DNA from: G963674505 sp964575975
GTDB lineage: Bacteria > Desulfobacterota > Desulfobacteria > Desulfobacterales > SKZT01
Assembly: GCA_964575975.1 (NCBI GenBank)
Contig: CAZNTU010000083.1
Location: forward strand, 1-23,159
Direction: 5' to 3'
DNA length: 23,159 nucleotides
The position numbers were made by a program, and so were the translations under genes. Shown here in pieces: positions 1 through 8,033 of this stretch (positions are counted from its first letter, which is position 1; each line of letters starts with the position of its first letter). A model generated the notes under the pieces. It ran no database searches. It saw only the letters and a program-made list of their open reading frames with translations, and was not told the DNA's origin.

Positions 1-2056
1 CCTGGTATGCGACCGCCCCGCCCACCGGATCGTAGATGTCGAGCCCGCCTTTCAAGAATTTGTTGTCGGCGAGCCCCCTCATGAACGCCCGGCTTTCCAC
101 CGGCAGACGGTGTCCGAATCCATGCACCACGAAAACCGCCTCCGGATGGATCAACTCGGTCACCTTGGCCTTGATCGTTTCCGAGTACCCGTTCTGGGAC
201 ACGGTCACGGTGCTTCCGTCGGAAATGCCCAGCTTGCTCGCGGCCCCGGCGTTGATCCACAGTACGTTCTCCGGCATCTGCTCGTGCAGCATGGGGTTGT
301 TGGCCGTGTGTCCCTGTGTGTGGAGCGCGCATCTTCCGAAGGTGAGCCGGAACTCCCCCTCTTTCGGATGCTCGGGCGATTCGTAGGGCTTCAACGATTC
401 AATGCCGTATTTTTCGAAATTCTCCGAAACGATTTCGATCTTTCCGCTCGGGGTCTTGAATTTGATCTCGTCCAAGGTTCGGTATTTCGGAGAGTCGGCC
501 AGCTGGACCATGCCGGACTTTTGGAAATCCTCCACAGAAACCCCGGTTCCATCCAATTGACGTCGCCACAACTCCTCGACGGAATCGAAAACCAAGCCGT
601 CGAGCCCCATCCTTTTCGCCAGTCCGCCGATGATCTCCCAGTCGGCCTTGGTGTCGAACCGGGGCTCCACGGCGCGTTGCCGATGGAAAAAGAACGGCTT
701 CAATCCATTTTTACAGGCGATGATGCTTTCCCGCTCCAGGTAGGGGGAAAGCGGAAGCACGACGTCGGAATACCAGGCCGTGTCGGACCATGTGAACGTC
801 ACCGAAACCAGAAGATCTAGCTTCGACCAGATTTTCTTCAGTCTCTCGGGCTCCGGAAATCCCATGAGCGGATCGTGCCTGTAAGCGATGTAAGCTTTGA
901 CCGGATAGGGATCTTCCGTTTCCATGGCCTTGTAGAGCAGGTGCGCGAGACCCGGCCCCGCCTCGAACTGTGGATATTTCCAGCCCGCGCCGTCGGCGCG
1001 CTTTTCCTCGGGCTTCGGATACAGGTCCATGAAAGATTTCAAACCCTTCCTTCCGAAATCGGCGGGCTTGTTAATAAAAGGAAGGCCGCCCTTGGCCCCG
1101 AAAGCTCCCAGCAACGCGTTGATGATGTAAATGGACCGGCACGTGTAGAACGAATTCTTGTACCGCGCGGTCATCCATCCCGGATGCCAAATCACGGCGG
1201 GCTTCGCTTCCGACAGCTCGCGGACGAACCCTTTGAGATTTTCCGCAGGTATCCCGGTTTCCTGCTCGGCCCATTCGGGGGTGTAGGGCTCCACGAACGC
1301 CTTCAGCTTTCCAAGGTCCTTTATAAAACTGTCGGCGTAGGCCTCGTCGTACAATCGCTTGGTCAAAAGCTCCCGAATCACGGCCAGGTTGAACGCATAG
1401 TCCGTTCCCGGCCGGATCAGCATGAAATTGTGGGCCTTGGTCGAGGAAACGTTGGCCCGAATGTCGATCACGGTAAGCTTGCATCCGTTTTCCAAGGCGT
1501 CCATGAGGTTGTTGACCTCCTGGACGTTGATCGCCTCGAAAATGTTCCTGAGCTGCAAAACGACGTGCTTGGCGTTTTTCAAATCATACGCGACGTCCTT
1601 CCTTCCCAGGCCGGTGAGTGAAAGGTTGGCGTGATGAACGTTTCTGGCGCAGGAGGCGTCATGGTTGCAGTAGTTGGGGGTCCCGATTCCGCGAAGGAAC
1701 GCCCGGTGCAGATCCCGGAAAGGCCCGCCCCGGTCGGAGAGGCTTATGGCCCTTGCCCCGTAATTGTCGGAAATCTCCTTCAGCTTGTTCGCCACGTAGT
1801 CGAAAGCCTCGTCCCAGCTCACCTTTCTCCACTGTCCTTCGCCCCTTTCGCCGACCCTCATCATCGGGGCCTGCGGACGTTCGTTGTCCTGAATCAGCGC
1901 CTTTCCGGCGGCTCCGCGGGGGCATACCGCGCCCTTCATGGCCGCCGAATAGGGATTTCCGCGAATGAATTTCAATTCCCCGTTCTCCGTCTCCACCTCG
2001 ATCGGGCATCGCACCGTGCACATGCCGCAAATGCTGTACGCTTTCTTGACCGCCAT
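1..2056 (-). CDS. Molybdopterin oxidoreductase catalytic subunit, PhsA/PsrA-like (C-terminus cut by window)
   Basis: The reading frame is open from an ATG at 2056 to the window edge (685 codons), with an in-frame TAA upstream and a strong AGGAGG ribosome site just before the ATG. Residues 10, 13, 17 and 45 form a C-x2-C-x3-C-x27-C cluster for a [4Fe-4S] centre. The motif YCNHDASC places Cys136 where the molybdenum ligand sits in thiosulfate/polysulfide reductase-type DMSO-reductase family enzymes. The C-terminal part seen (GFGHRLPVESRAF onward) fits the final cofactor-binding domain, so only a few dozen residues should be missing. The protein begins directly with the cluster and has no twin-arginine signal, so it is either cytoplasmic or exported with a partner. 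The substrate cannot be told; sulfur compounds are a guess from family resemblance. Partner FeS and membrane subunits would lie outside the window. Confidence 0.88.
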   Translation of the reverse strand, partial: MAVKKAYSICGMCTVRCPIEVETENGELKFIRGNPYSAAMKGAVCPRGAAGKALIQDNERPQAPMMRVGERGEGQWRKVSWDEAFDYVANKLKEISDNYGARAISLSDRGGPFRDLHRAFLRGIGTPNYCNHDASCARNVHHANLSLTGLGRKDVAYDLKNAKHVVLQLRNIFEAINVQEVNNLMDALENGCKLTVIDIRANVSSTKAHNFMLIRPGTDYAFNLAVIRELLTKRLYDEAYADSFIKDLGKLKAFVEPYTPEWAEQETGIPAENLKGFVRELSEAKPAVIWHPGWMTARYKNSFYTCRSIYIINALLGAFGAKGGLPFINKPADFGRKGLKSFMDLYPKPEEKRADGAGWKYPQFEAGPGLAHLLYKAMETEDPYPVKAYIAYRHDPLMGFPEPERLKKIWSKLDLLVSVTFTWSDTAWYSDVVLPLSPYLERESIIACKNGLKPFFFHRQRAVEPRFDTKADWEIIGGLAKRMGLDGLVFDSVEELWRRQLDGTGVSVEDFQKSGMVQLADSPKYRTLDEIKFKTPSGKIEIVSENFEKYGIESLKPYESPEHPKEGEFRLTFGRCALHTQGHTANNPMLHEQMPENVLWINAGAASKLGISDGSTVTVSQNGYSETIKAKVTELIHPEAVFVVHGFGHRLPVESRAFMRGLADNKFLKGGLDIYDPVGGAVAYQ

Positions 2057-2092
2057 CTGGCTCCTCCTTGCTAAATGAAAAAAATCTTGTGA

Positions 2093-2184
2093 TTATAGCG
2101 CCTACCGGAACTAACGATACTCAAGAAATGGATATGCAACAACGGCGCCAATATGGCATCAAGCATTTCCGGTACACGCTATAA
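2093..2184. promoter_or_regulatory. Inverted 18-bp sites between divergent genes, each containing a -10-like box
   Basis: TTATAGCGCCTACCGGAA (2093-2110) is repeated in inverted orientation as TTCCGGTACACGCTATAA (2167-2184), with 16 of 18 positions matching. The left copy contains TATAAT on the minus strand (2092-2097), 36 bases before the oxidoreductase ATG. The right copy contains TATAAA on the plus strand (2180-2185), pointing at the HD/glnE genes. The copies are 74 bp apart, about seven helical turns. No good -35 box was seen for either, so a regulator-dependent divergent promoter is one reading. A small palindromic repeat is another. Confidence 0.45.
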
Positions 2185-2384
2185 AGAGATCGGATTTTAT
2201 AGCATGCGGAAATACACGGTGTCAACGCTTGCGGACGCTGTCGCGGCCCTGCGGAGCCTTTCCCGGCTTCCCGCCTCCGTCCCCAAAGAGCTTTCCAACG
2301 GACAGACGCCGTGATATATGGGTGGTGGATTTCGACGGGAAAACCAATTGCAGGATGCAGGACGAAACGGAAAACATATCCGAC

Positions 2385-2416
2385 GCGCAATGTATTCTAT
2401 GCGCAATATATTCGAT
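2385..2416 (+). repeat. Two tandem 16-bp repeats just upstream of the HD gene
   Basis: GCGCAATGTATTCTAT is followed directly by GCGCAATATATTCGAT (14 of 16 identical). The pair ends four bases before the AAGGAGGAAG ribosome site of the HD-domain gene. It could be a tandem operator or part of the 5' leader. There is no homology evidence for either. The rest of 2057-2436 shows no supported gene. Confidence 0.5.
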
Positions 2417-2436
2417 GCACAAGGAGGAAGACGAAC

Positions 2437-3018
2437 ATGGCGGACAATGTTCCCACCCGGAAGGAAGCTTTCGATTTGCTGAAGGAATACAACAGCTCGG
2501 AGAGTCTAATCAAGCACGCCCTGGCGGTGGAGGGCGTAATGAGACACATGGCGCGAAAGGCGGGGGAGGACGAGGAGAAATGGGGAATTATCGGCCTGAT
2601 CCACGACCTGGACTACGAGAAATTCCCAGACCGGCACTGCGCCAAGACCGAGGAAATACTGAAGGAACGCGGTTGGCCGGAAGACTGGATTCGCGCGGTG
2701 GTGAGCCACGGATGGGGTATCTGCTCGGACGTGAAACCCGAAACGGATCTGGAAAAAACCCTTTTCGCCATCGACGAACTGACCGGCCTGGTAACGACGA
2801 CCGCCTTGGTGAGACCGTCGAAGAGCGTGATGGACATGAACGCCAAATCCGTCAAGAAGAAATGGAAGGACAAGCGTTTCGCCGCCGGCGTGGACCGCTC
2901 GATCATCGAAAAAGGCGCCGAAATGCTGGGAGTCCAGGTCGGAGACCTGATAACGGACACCATCGCGGGGATGCGCGAGGTGGCGGGGGAGATCGGACTG
3001 AAGGGCGAGGCGCGGTGA
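2437..3018 (+). CDS. HD-superfamily hydrolase (COG2316-like), uncharacterised
   Basis: The 193-residue protein starts at an ATG with a strong AAGGAGGAAG site 6 bases upstream. An HD-type metal site is visible: an early His in IKHALAVEGV (near residue 27) and the HD pair in GLIHDLDYEKFPD (near residues 57-58), followed by a conserved AVVSHGWG stretch. The later segment DELTGLVTTTALVRPSK followed by KSVKKKWK is typical of the COG2316 predicted-hydrolase family, whose length (about 190 residues) also matches. Family members are thought to be metal-dependent phosphohydrolases, but the substrate is unknown. The stop overlaps or nearly touches glnE, so the two are probably co-transcribed. The longer frame extending upstream to 2311 lacks a ribosome site and adds nothing conserved, so I reject it. 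Confidence 0.85.
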   Translation: MADNVPTRKEAFDLLKEYNSSESLIKHALAVEGVMRHMARKAGEDEEKWGIIGLIHDLDYEKFPDRHCAKTEEILKERGWPEDWIRAVVSHGWGICSDVKPETDLEKTLFAIDELTGLVTTTALVRPSKSVMDMNAKSVKKKWKDKRFAAGVDRSIIEKGAEMLGVQVGDLITDTIAGMREVAGEIGLKGEAR

Positions 3019-3035
3019 AAAGCCAAGGTAAACGA

Positions 3036-5936
3036 ATGATCCCGATACCCGAAGAACTGGAAAAGGATTTCGAAAACCGGTGGGAAGCCTTTTGCAAGTC
3101 GGCCGAAAGCCACGGCGAAAGACTGTGGGAGGAACCCGGCTTTTTCGAAAGGCTCAAATTTGTTTTTGCCCTTAGCGAATTCGTCGCCGAAAGTTGCGCC
3201 CGGCGGCCGGAGATTTTTTCCGATCTGATCGCAAGCGGCGACCTGGACCGCTCCTACGAGCCGGGCGAGTACGGCCGAAGGCTCGGAAAGACGCTTTCCG
3301 GCGTGGCGGACGAACCGTCCCTGTCCCGGGCTCTGCGGCTGTTCCGATGCCGGGAGACGATTCGAATCGCGTGGCGGGACCTTTTGAACGCGTCCGACCT
3401 GGCCGAAACCATGGAGGACCTGACCGCGTTCGCCGAAACCGTTCTGGACCGGTCCCTCGCGTTTCTGTACCAATGGCAGTGCGAACGCTACGGCGCCCCC
3501 TATTCCTCCGACGGAAAGCGACAGCGTCTCGTGGTCGTGGGAATGGGCAAGCTGGGAGCGCGGGAGCTGAATTTTTCGTCGGACATCGACCTGATTTTCG
3601 CGTTCCCCGAAGCCGGCGAGACCCGAGGAGTTTCAAAGCCGAAAACCAACGAGCAGTTTTTCGCGAGCCTTTGCAGAAGCTATCTGAACGTGCTGGGCCA
3701 GACCACGGCCGACGGCCCCCTGTTTCGAGTGGACGTCAGATTGAGGCCCTACGGAGACAACGGCCCCGTCGCGATGAGCTTCGACGCCACCGAAACCTAC
3801 TACGAAAGCCAGGGAAGGGAATGGGAGAGATACGCGTGGATCAAGGGACGATGCGTGGCGGGGGATTTCGAGGAAGGCGAGCGTTTGCTCGCCGCCTTGA
3901 AGCCTTTCATCTACCGCAGATATCTAGATTACGGCGCGTTCGAGTCGCTTCGGGACATGAAACGGATGATCGCCCACGAAATCGAAAGAAAAGGGGCGAA
4001 GGGCAATATCAAGCTGGGCCGGGGCGGCATTCGCGAAATAGAATTCTTCGGGCAGACCTTTCAGCTTATCCGGGGCGGAGTTCTTCCGGACCTTCAGGAA
4101 CAAAGAATCCAGAGAGTCCTGCGACTTCTCGCGGAAAAAAGAATCGTCCACCGCTCCACCTGCGCGGAGCTTCTGGAATCCTACGAATTTTTGAGGAACA
4201 CGGAGCACCGTCTCCAGGAATTTTCAGACCGCCAGACCCACCAGATTCCCGCCGACCCGAAAGACCGGCTGAGGCTCGCCGTTTCCATGGGCTTCGAATC
4301 CTCGGACGCTTTCCTGATCAAGCTGAACGAGGTCCTGGACACCGTACACCAACATTTCGGAAAACTTCTGGAACCGGCCGAAATCGCACGGGAAAACGGA
4401 AAAGCCCCCTCGTCCGAACGCAAAAAGCTCAAGGACGATCTCGAATCCGTATGGCTTAGCCTTCAAGCGGAGGAACAGGCCGAGGAACTGCTGTCTATAG
4501 CCGGATACCGCGACGCCAAGCTCGTGCTCAAATCCTTGGACCAGTACAGGACCGATTCGGAAACACGGGCGTTGAGTCGGGCGGGGAAACAGCGGGTGGA
4601 CAGGTTGATTCCCAGGTTGCTCGAAACAGTCGGCCGGTCCGAACACCCGGAAGTCGCACTCGACCGAATCCTTGAGATGGTAAAAGCCGTGCAACGGCGT
4701 TCCTGCTATATCGCGCTCCTTCTGGAAAATCCCGACTCCCTCACGCACCTGATCCGTCTTGCCATGGCCAGCCCCTGGGTCATCTCGTTTATCTCCCTGC
4801 ACCCTCCCCTTCTCGACGAGCTTCTGGACCCTAGAACGCTTTACGCGCCCCCGACCCGCGACGAACTGGAAAAGGAACTCCGGCAACGAATGTCCCGGCT
4901 TCCCGACGGGGACCTCGAATTGCAGATCGAAGGCTTGTGCCTGTTCAAGCAGGTGAATTACCTTCGAGTCGCGGCGGCGGACGTGACGGGCGCGCTTCCC
5001 TTGATGAAAGTCAGCGACCATCTTTCCTACATCGCCGAAACTGCCTTGGAGACCGTCCTTGACTTGTCGTGGCGCCATCTGGTCGAAAAGCACGGATTTC
5101 CGGATTGCGGAGCGGGAGAGGCCTGCGGGGACAGGGGGTTCGCCGTGGTTGCCTACGGAAAGCTAGGAGGCCTGGAACTGGGATATACGAGCGACCTGGA
5201 CTTGGTTTTTCTTCATCACGGGACTCGCGAAACGACCAAGGGTGGCCGACGGCCCATCGACGCGCCCCAATTTTTCGCCCGCCTGGGCCAGAGAGTGGTT
5301 CATATCCTGACTTCCCATACCCGGGCGGGGTTTCTTTACGATACGGACATGCGCTTGAGGCCCAGCGGCTCCTCCGGACTTTTGGTCAGCCACATCGACG
5401 GGTACGCCGACTACCAGAAGAACGAGGCGTGGACATGGGAACACCAAGCTCTTGTGAGAGCCAGAGCGGTAGCCGGAGACAGGGAACTGATGGATCAATT
5501 CGAAAAAATCCGCATTGAAATTCTATGCGGCCACCGCGACCCGGACAAGCTTCGCAAGGACGTCAAAAGCATGCGGGAGCGAATGCGCAAGGAACACTTG
5601 AAACCCAACTCGGACACGTTCGACCTGAAGCAGGGCGTCGGCGGCATGGTGGATATCGAGTTCATCGTCCAGTACCTGGCCCTTCTCCACGCTTCGGAAT
5701 TTCCCGAAATCGTCAAGCGAAGCGACAACGTGCGCATCTTGAACGCACTGAACCGTACGGGCGTCGTCGACGACCAAACAGCCCATGTCCTTCGCGACGG
5801 GTACCTCACCTACCGGGCGATGGCGCACAAATTGAGTCTTCAAAACACGAGCGCCGCAGTCGATAGAAGAAAATTCGTCAAACTCAGAGGGGTGATCGCA
5901 AATATTTGGGAAAGGTTTCTCCGAGTGGGGCCTTGA
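3036..5936 (+). CDS. glnE: Bifunctional glutamine synthetase adenylyltransferase/deadenylase
   Basis: GlnE adds AMP to, and removes AMP from, the regulatory tyrosine of glutamine synthetase, under control of PII and glutamine, in the cytoplasm. The protein has 966 residues from this ATG, close to the roughly 950 usual for the family. Two nucleotidyltransferase cores are visible: GMGKLGARELNFSSDIDLI at 169-187, with the DxD pair D183/D185 (deadenylylating half), and AYGKLGGLELGYTSDLDLV near 706-724 (adenylylating half). The conserved VDVRLRPYG and DMRLRPSGSSG stretches follow each core, and GRGGIREIEF and GVGGMVDIEF occur in the linker regions. No frameshift was seen. An alternative GTG at 3015 overlaps the HD gene stop (GTGA) and would add seven residues. 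I prefer the ATG, which has AAGG 8 bases upstream, but coupling through the GTG is possible. Confidence 0.95.
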   Translation: MIPIPEELEKDFENRWEAFCKSAESHGERLWEEPGFFERLKFVFALSEFVAESCARRPEIFSDLIASGDLDRSYEPGEYGRRLGKTLSGVADEPSLSRALRLFRCRETIRIAWRDLLNASDLAETMEDLTAFAETVLDRSLAFLYQWQCERYGAPYSSDGKRQRLVVVGMGKLGARELNFSSDIDLIFAFPEAGETRGVSKPKTNEQFFASLCRSYLNVLGQTTADGPLFRVDVRLRPYGDNGPVAMSFDATETYYESQGREWERYAWIKGRCVAGDFEEGERLLAALKPFIYRRYLDYGAFESLRDMKRMIAHEIERKGAKGNIKLGRGGIREIEFFGQTFQLIRGGVLPDLQEQRIQRVLRLLAEKRIVHRSTCAELLESYEFLRNTEHRLQEFSDRQTHQIPADPKDRLRLAVSMGFESSDAFLIKLNEVLDTVHQHFGKLLEPAEIARENGKAPSSERKKLKDDLESVWLSLQAEEQAEELLSIAGYRDAKLVLKSLDQYRTDSETRALSRAGKQRVDRLIPRLLETVGRSEHPEVALDRILEMVKAVQRRSCYIALLLENPDSLTHLIRLAMASPWVISFISLHPPLLDELLDPRTLYAPPTRDELEKELRQRMSRLPDGDLELQIEGLCLFKQVNYLRVAAADVTGALPLMKVSDHLSYIAETALETVLDLSWRHLVEKHGFPDCGAGEACGDRGFAVVAYGKLGGLELGYTSDLDLVFLHHGTRETTKGGRRPIDAPQFFARLGQRVVHILTSHTRAGFLYDTDMRLRPSGSSGLLVSHIDGYADYQKNEAWTWEHQALVRARAVAGDRELMDQFEKIRIEILCGHRDPDKLRKDVKSMRERMRKEHLKPNSDTFDLKQGVGGMVDIEFIVQYLALLHASEFPEIVKRSDNVRILNALNRTGVVDDQTAHVLRDGYLTYRAMAHKLSLQNTSAAVDRRKFVKLRGVIANIWERFLRVGP

Positions 5937-6083
5937 CTTATGGTACATATTGCAAAAAAGGACCTTTTCGGCTATGTTGCATCGCCGTTTGGAACATGCC
6001 GGAAAGACCGCTTGCGAATACGAATTCCACGCGGACGGCGCTGGGAAAGGAGGTGATCGCGACTTCCCGCAACAGACGCACTG

Positions 6084-6116
6084 TTTCCGGATTTCGAACT
6101 TTCGAAATTGCGGAAA
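6084..6116. promoter_or_regulatory. 33-bp palindrome in the carbonic anhydrase leader
   Basis: ATTTCGAA-CT-TTCGAAAT (6091-6108) is a perfect 8-bp inverted repeat. It is extended by outer arms TTTCCG (6084-6089) and CGGAAA (6111-6116). It lies about 65 bases before the start codon of the carbonic anhydrase gene and has no following T-run. It is therefore more likely an operator or a leader hairpin than a terminator. Function is inferred from position only. Confidence 0.4.
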
Positions 6117-6181
6117 ACGACGAACGAAAATTGAAAATCGAGCGTTTGAAAAAAAATGAAAAATTCGAAAGGAGATCGCTT

Positions 6182-6976
6182 TTGAAAAACTTGTCATCGA
6201 AAAAAATCGTCTTGTCTTTGATCGTGTTTTCCCTGATTTTCGCTTCCTTTTCATGGGCGAGCGAAAACAAAGCTTCAAAACCTTCCCCGGACGAAGTCTT
6301 GAATATGCTCAAGGAAGGCAACCAGCGGTTCTGCACGGGTAAAGCCACCTATCCCCACGCCAGTGCCGCTCGCTTGGAGCAGGCCGGAAAGGAAAACCAA
6401 GGCGACCACGCATACGCCACGGTCGTCTCGTGTTCAGATTCCCGCGTGCCTGTAGAATTGATTTTCGACGCGGGCATTATGGACATTTTCGTGATCAGGG
6501 TCGCCGGAAACGTATGCGACACCGACGAGATCGGTTCCATCGAATACGGCGCAGCCCACGTCAACACCCCGGTCGTGCTTGTCCTGGGCCACACCCAGTG
6601 CGGAGCCGTTACCGCCGTCACCAAGGAAGTCCAAGGCCACGGGCACAAGCTGGAAAGGAATATCCCGCCCCTGGTCGACAACATCGTTCCCGCAGTGAAA
6701 AAAGCCATCGATCTTCATAAAGACGCTGAAGGCGAAGCCGTCATTCCCTTCGCCATCGAGCAAAACATATGGCAAGGGATCGAGGATCTTTTCACGCAAA
6801 GCCCCGCTGTCAGAAACCTCGCGAAGGAAGGCAAAATCAAAGTGGTCGGCGCCATGTACGACGTGGGAACCGGCAAGGTCGATTGGCTTCCCTCGACGAA
6901 CGTGGACGAAATTTTGAAAAACGTCGAAGCCTCCCCCGACAAGATAGTCGAACCATACGCGGAAAAAGCGAATTAG
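6182..6976 (+). CDS. Secreted beta-class carbonic anhydrase
   Basis: The enzyme interconverts CO2 and bicarbonate. The zinc-site signatures of beta-carbonic anhydrases are present: CSDSR at residues 84-88 (C84, D86, with R88 as the dyad partner) and HTQC at 137-140 (H137, C140). I chose the TTG at 6182 because GAAAGGAG lies just upstream. The resulting N-terminus is also a clean signal peptide: MKNLSSKK, a hydrophobic stretch at about 9-22, then SWA before the likely cleavage after residue 26. In-frame ATGs further upstream give a long N-terminus lacking any family similarity. The mature protein should be periplasmic, at about 238 residues. It stands alone after glnE, separated by 245 bases that contain a palindrome and no supported gene, so it probably has its own promoter. 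Confidence 0.92.
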   Translation: MKNLSSKKIVLSLIVFSLIFASFSWASENKASKPSPDEVLNMLKEGNQRFCTGKATYPHASAARLEQAGKENQGDHAYATVVSCSDSRVPVELIFDAGIMDIFVIRVAGNVCDTDEIGSIEYGAAHVNTPVVLVLGHTQCGAVTAVTKEVQGHGHKLERNIPPLVDNIVPAVKKAIDLHKDAEGEAVIPFAIEQNIWQGIEDLFTQSPAVRNLAKEGKIKVVGAMYDVGTGKVDWLPSTNVDEILKNVEASPDKIVEPYAEKAN

Positions 6977-7005
6977 AGCCGAGTCCGGAAAACATCGGCC
7001 AGTCA

Positions 7006-7046
7006 TGGCAAGACCTCCGATGTTCAATACTTCGGAGGTCTTGGCA
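7006..7046 (+). terminator. Strong hairpin after the carbonic anhydrase gene
   Basis: TGGCAAGACCTCCGA (7006-7020) pairs with TCGGAGGTCTTGGCA (7032-7046) across an 11-base loop, with one mismatch in 15. It starts about 30 bases after the carbonic anhydrase stop and ends 22 bases before the IS5 element. There is no T-tract on either side, so intrinsic termination is uncertain. It may instead stabilise the mRNA end or be bidirectional. Confidence 0.4.
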
Positions 7047-7089
7047 AAGTCGCCACACGAAACTCTCAGAGCCTGTTTTAAAACCCCGG

Positions 7090-7827
7090 TCAGGCCAGTT
7101 TCCCAACCAATATTTGAGTCATCGCTATCTGCAGCATGGCTTCGCTGTTGCGAGGCAGTTTCTCGAAATCCCAGGTGTTTCGCCGGAAATCCGAAAGCCA
7201 GGAAAAGGTTCTTTCCACCACCCAGCGTCTTTTTACCACATGGAATCCTTGTCCTTTTTTTTCGGTAGTGGGTCGAATCGGTTGGCGAAGGATCCGACAT
7301 TTCTGCAGAAAGGGAATAAAAAGCGACCCTGCAACCGATTCGACCCACTACCTTTTTTTCGACGACTTCGAGATCCACCTTGTGCGTCTTTTTCAATCCC
7401 CCGACCCAATTCCAAAGCCTTCGGCCGACATAGCCCCCGTCGACCCGTATTTTCCGCAGTCGTCTCGCGCCTTCGGCGAAATATTCCGCGAGGATCCGCA
7501 TCAAGCCCTGGCGGTGGCCTTGCGCCCCCGGCGCCTTCTCTCCTTGCGGGCGAGCGCCTCCACGACTTTCCGCCACACGCCGATCTTGCTCCATTCGTTT
7601 AAAAAGCCGTATACCGTCCTCCAGTGGCCGAACTCCCTCGGCGGCATCCTCCACTGGCAGCAGGTCTTGTTCGCGTAGAAGATCCCGCTGACGACGGTTC
7701 TTATGCCGCTCGCGGGCCGACCGGGCTTTCCGGGGCCGCTTTTCGGCTTCGGAATCAGCGAACGGATCGGCTTCCACTGGCTGTCCGTCAAATCGGTCGG
7801 ATATTTTTCTTGTCTTTCGGATTTCAT
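7090..7827 (-). pseudogene. IS5-family transposase, disrupted by deletion and by a nested element
   Basis: The N-terminal part from the ATG at 7827 (MKSERQEKYPTDLTDSQW, with KTCCQWRMPPREFGHWRTVY) is a typical IS5 DUF4096-type domain. The frame stops at 7501 after GRKATARA. A second frame then gives QGLMRILAEYFAEGARRLRK and VDGGYVG, with the second catalytic Asp. A third frame gives VVKRRWVVERTFSW and the tail SEAMLQIAMTQILVGKLA, with the catalytic Glu, ending at 7090. The normal middle segment with the DSQSVKT motif (first catalytic Asp) is missing between the first two parts, roughly 60 residues by comparison with the family. The jump between the second and third parts is exactly explained by the 89-bp insertion at 7264-7352 plus its duplicated target. 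The enzyme cannot be active. Confidence 0.85.
7256..7360. mobile_element. 89-bp MITE-like palindromic element nested in the IS5 transposase (7264-7352) with 8-bp target duplication
   Basis: Perfect 21-bp terminal inverted repeats (GGTAGTGGGTCG... at 7264-7284; its reverse complement at 7332-7352) enclose 47 bp without a gene. TTTTTTTC is present on both sides (7256-7263 and 7353-7360), an 8-bp target duplication. Removing the element and one target copy restores an uninterrupted transposase reading frame across the site (EVVEKKGQGFHVVKRRW on the minus strand), so this is an insertion into a once-normal gene. A 12-bp palindrome TTTCTGCAGAAA lies near the centre (7300-7311). The parent element is not in the window. 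The IS family is not identified. Confidence 0.85.
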
Positions 7828-8033
7828 TGTGTCTACCTTTATTTTGTTTTTTTCGTTTGTTTCAACGCAAAATAAAATATAGGTACGCGTGTTTTTCAAG
7901 CAATTTGAGCATTATCCCGTTTCATGGGGTCTTAAAACAGGCTCTCAGGCGCGATTCTATCTTCAAAATCCGCGAAGCGTTTTCCCCTCCCCTAATCCCG
8001 CCGGAAAAACCCGGCCGCATCCACGAAAAATTC

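Larger units (their letters stand above)
7069..7944 (-). mobile_element. IS5-family insertion sequence, decayed, 876 bp, with TCA target duplications
   Basis: The left end GAGCCTGTTTTAAAACCCC (7069-7087) is repeated inverted at the right end (7926-7944) with 18 of 19 matches. TCA flanks both ends (7066-7068 and 7945-7947), a 3-bp TNA-type target duplication as known for the IS1031 group of IS5. The single transposase gene runs right to left and is broken (see pseudogene). With the 97 bp added by the nested element subtracted, the IS would be shorter than a normal IS5 member, consistent with an internal deletion. Confidence 0.85.

Noticed and set aside
36..1634. Plus-strand open frames of up to 248 codons opposite the oxidoreductase gene
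   Set aside because: They lie antisense to a minus-strand frame with clear FeS and molybdenum-site motifs, and have no ribosome sites or recognisable domains.
2204..2314. 36-codon frame MRKYTVSTLADAVAALRSLS... upstream of the HD gene
   Set aside because: No ribosome site, no family resemblance, and it sits in the divergent regulatory region.
3194..4459. 421-codon plus-strand frame inside glnE
   Set aside because: It is rich in Arg, Pro and Gly, overlaps glnE in another frame, and the glnE frame carries both nucleotidyltransferase cores.
7264..7352. Reading the 89-bp palindrome as an intrinsic terminator or an attC site
   Set aside because: The 8-bp target duplication and exact restoration of the reading frame on removal show it is an inserted element.
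6434..7777. 447-codon minus-strand frame running across the IS and the carbonic anhydrase gene
   Set aside because: It is a chance fusion of part of the broken transposase frame with sequence antisense to the carbonic anhydrase gene.
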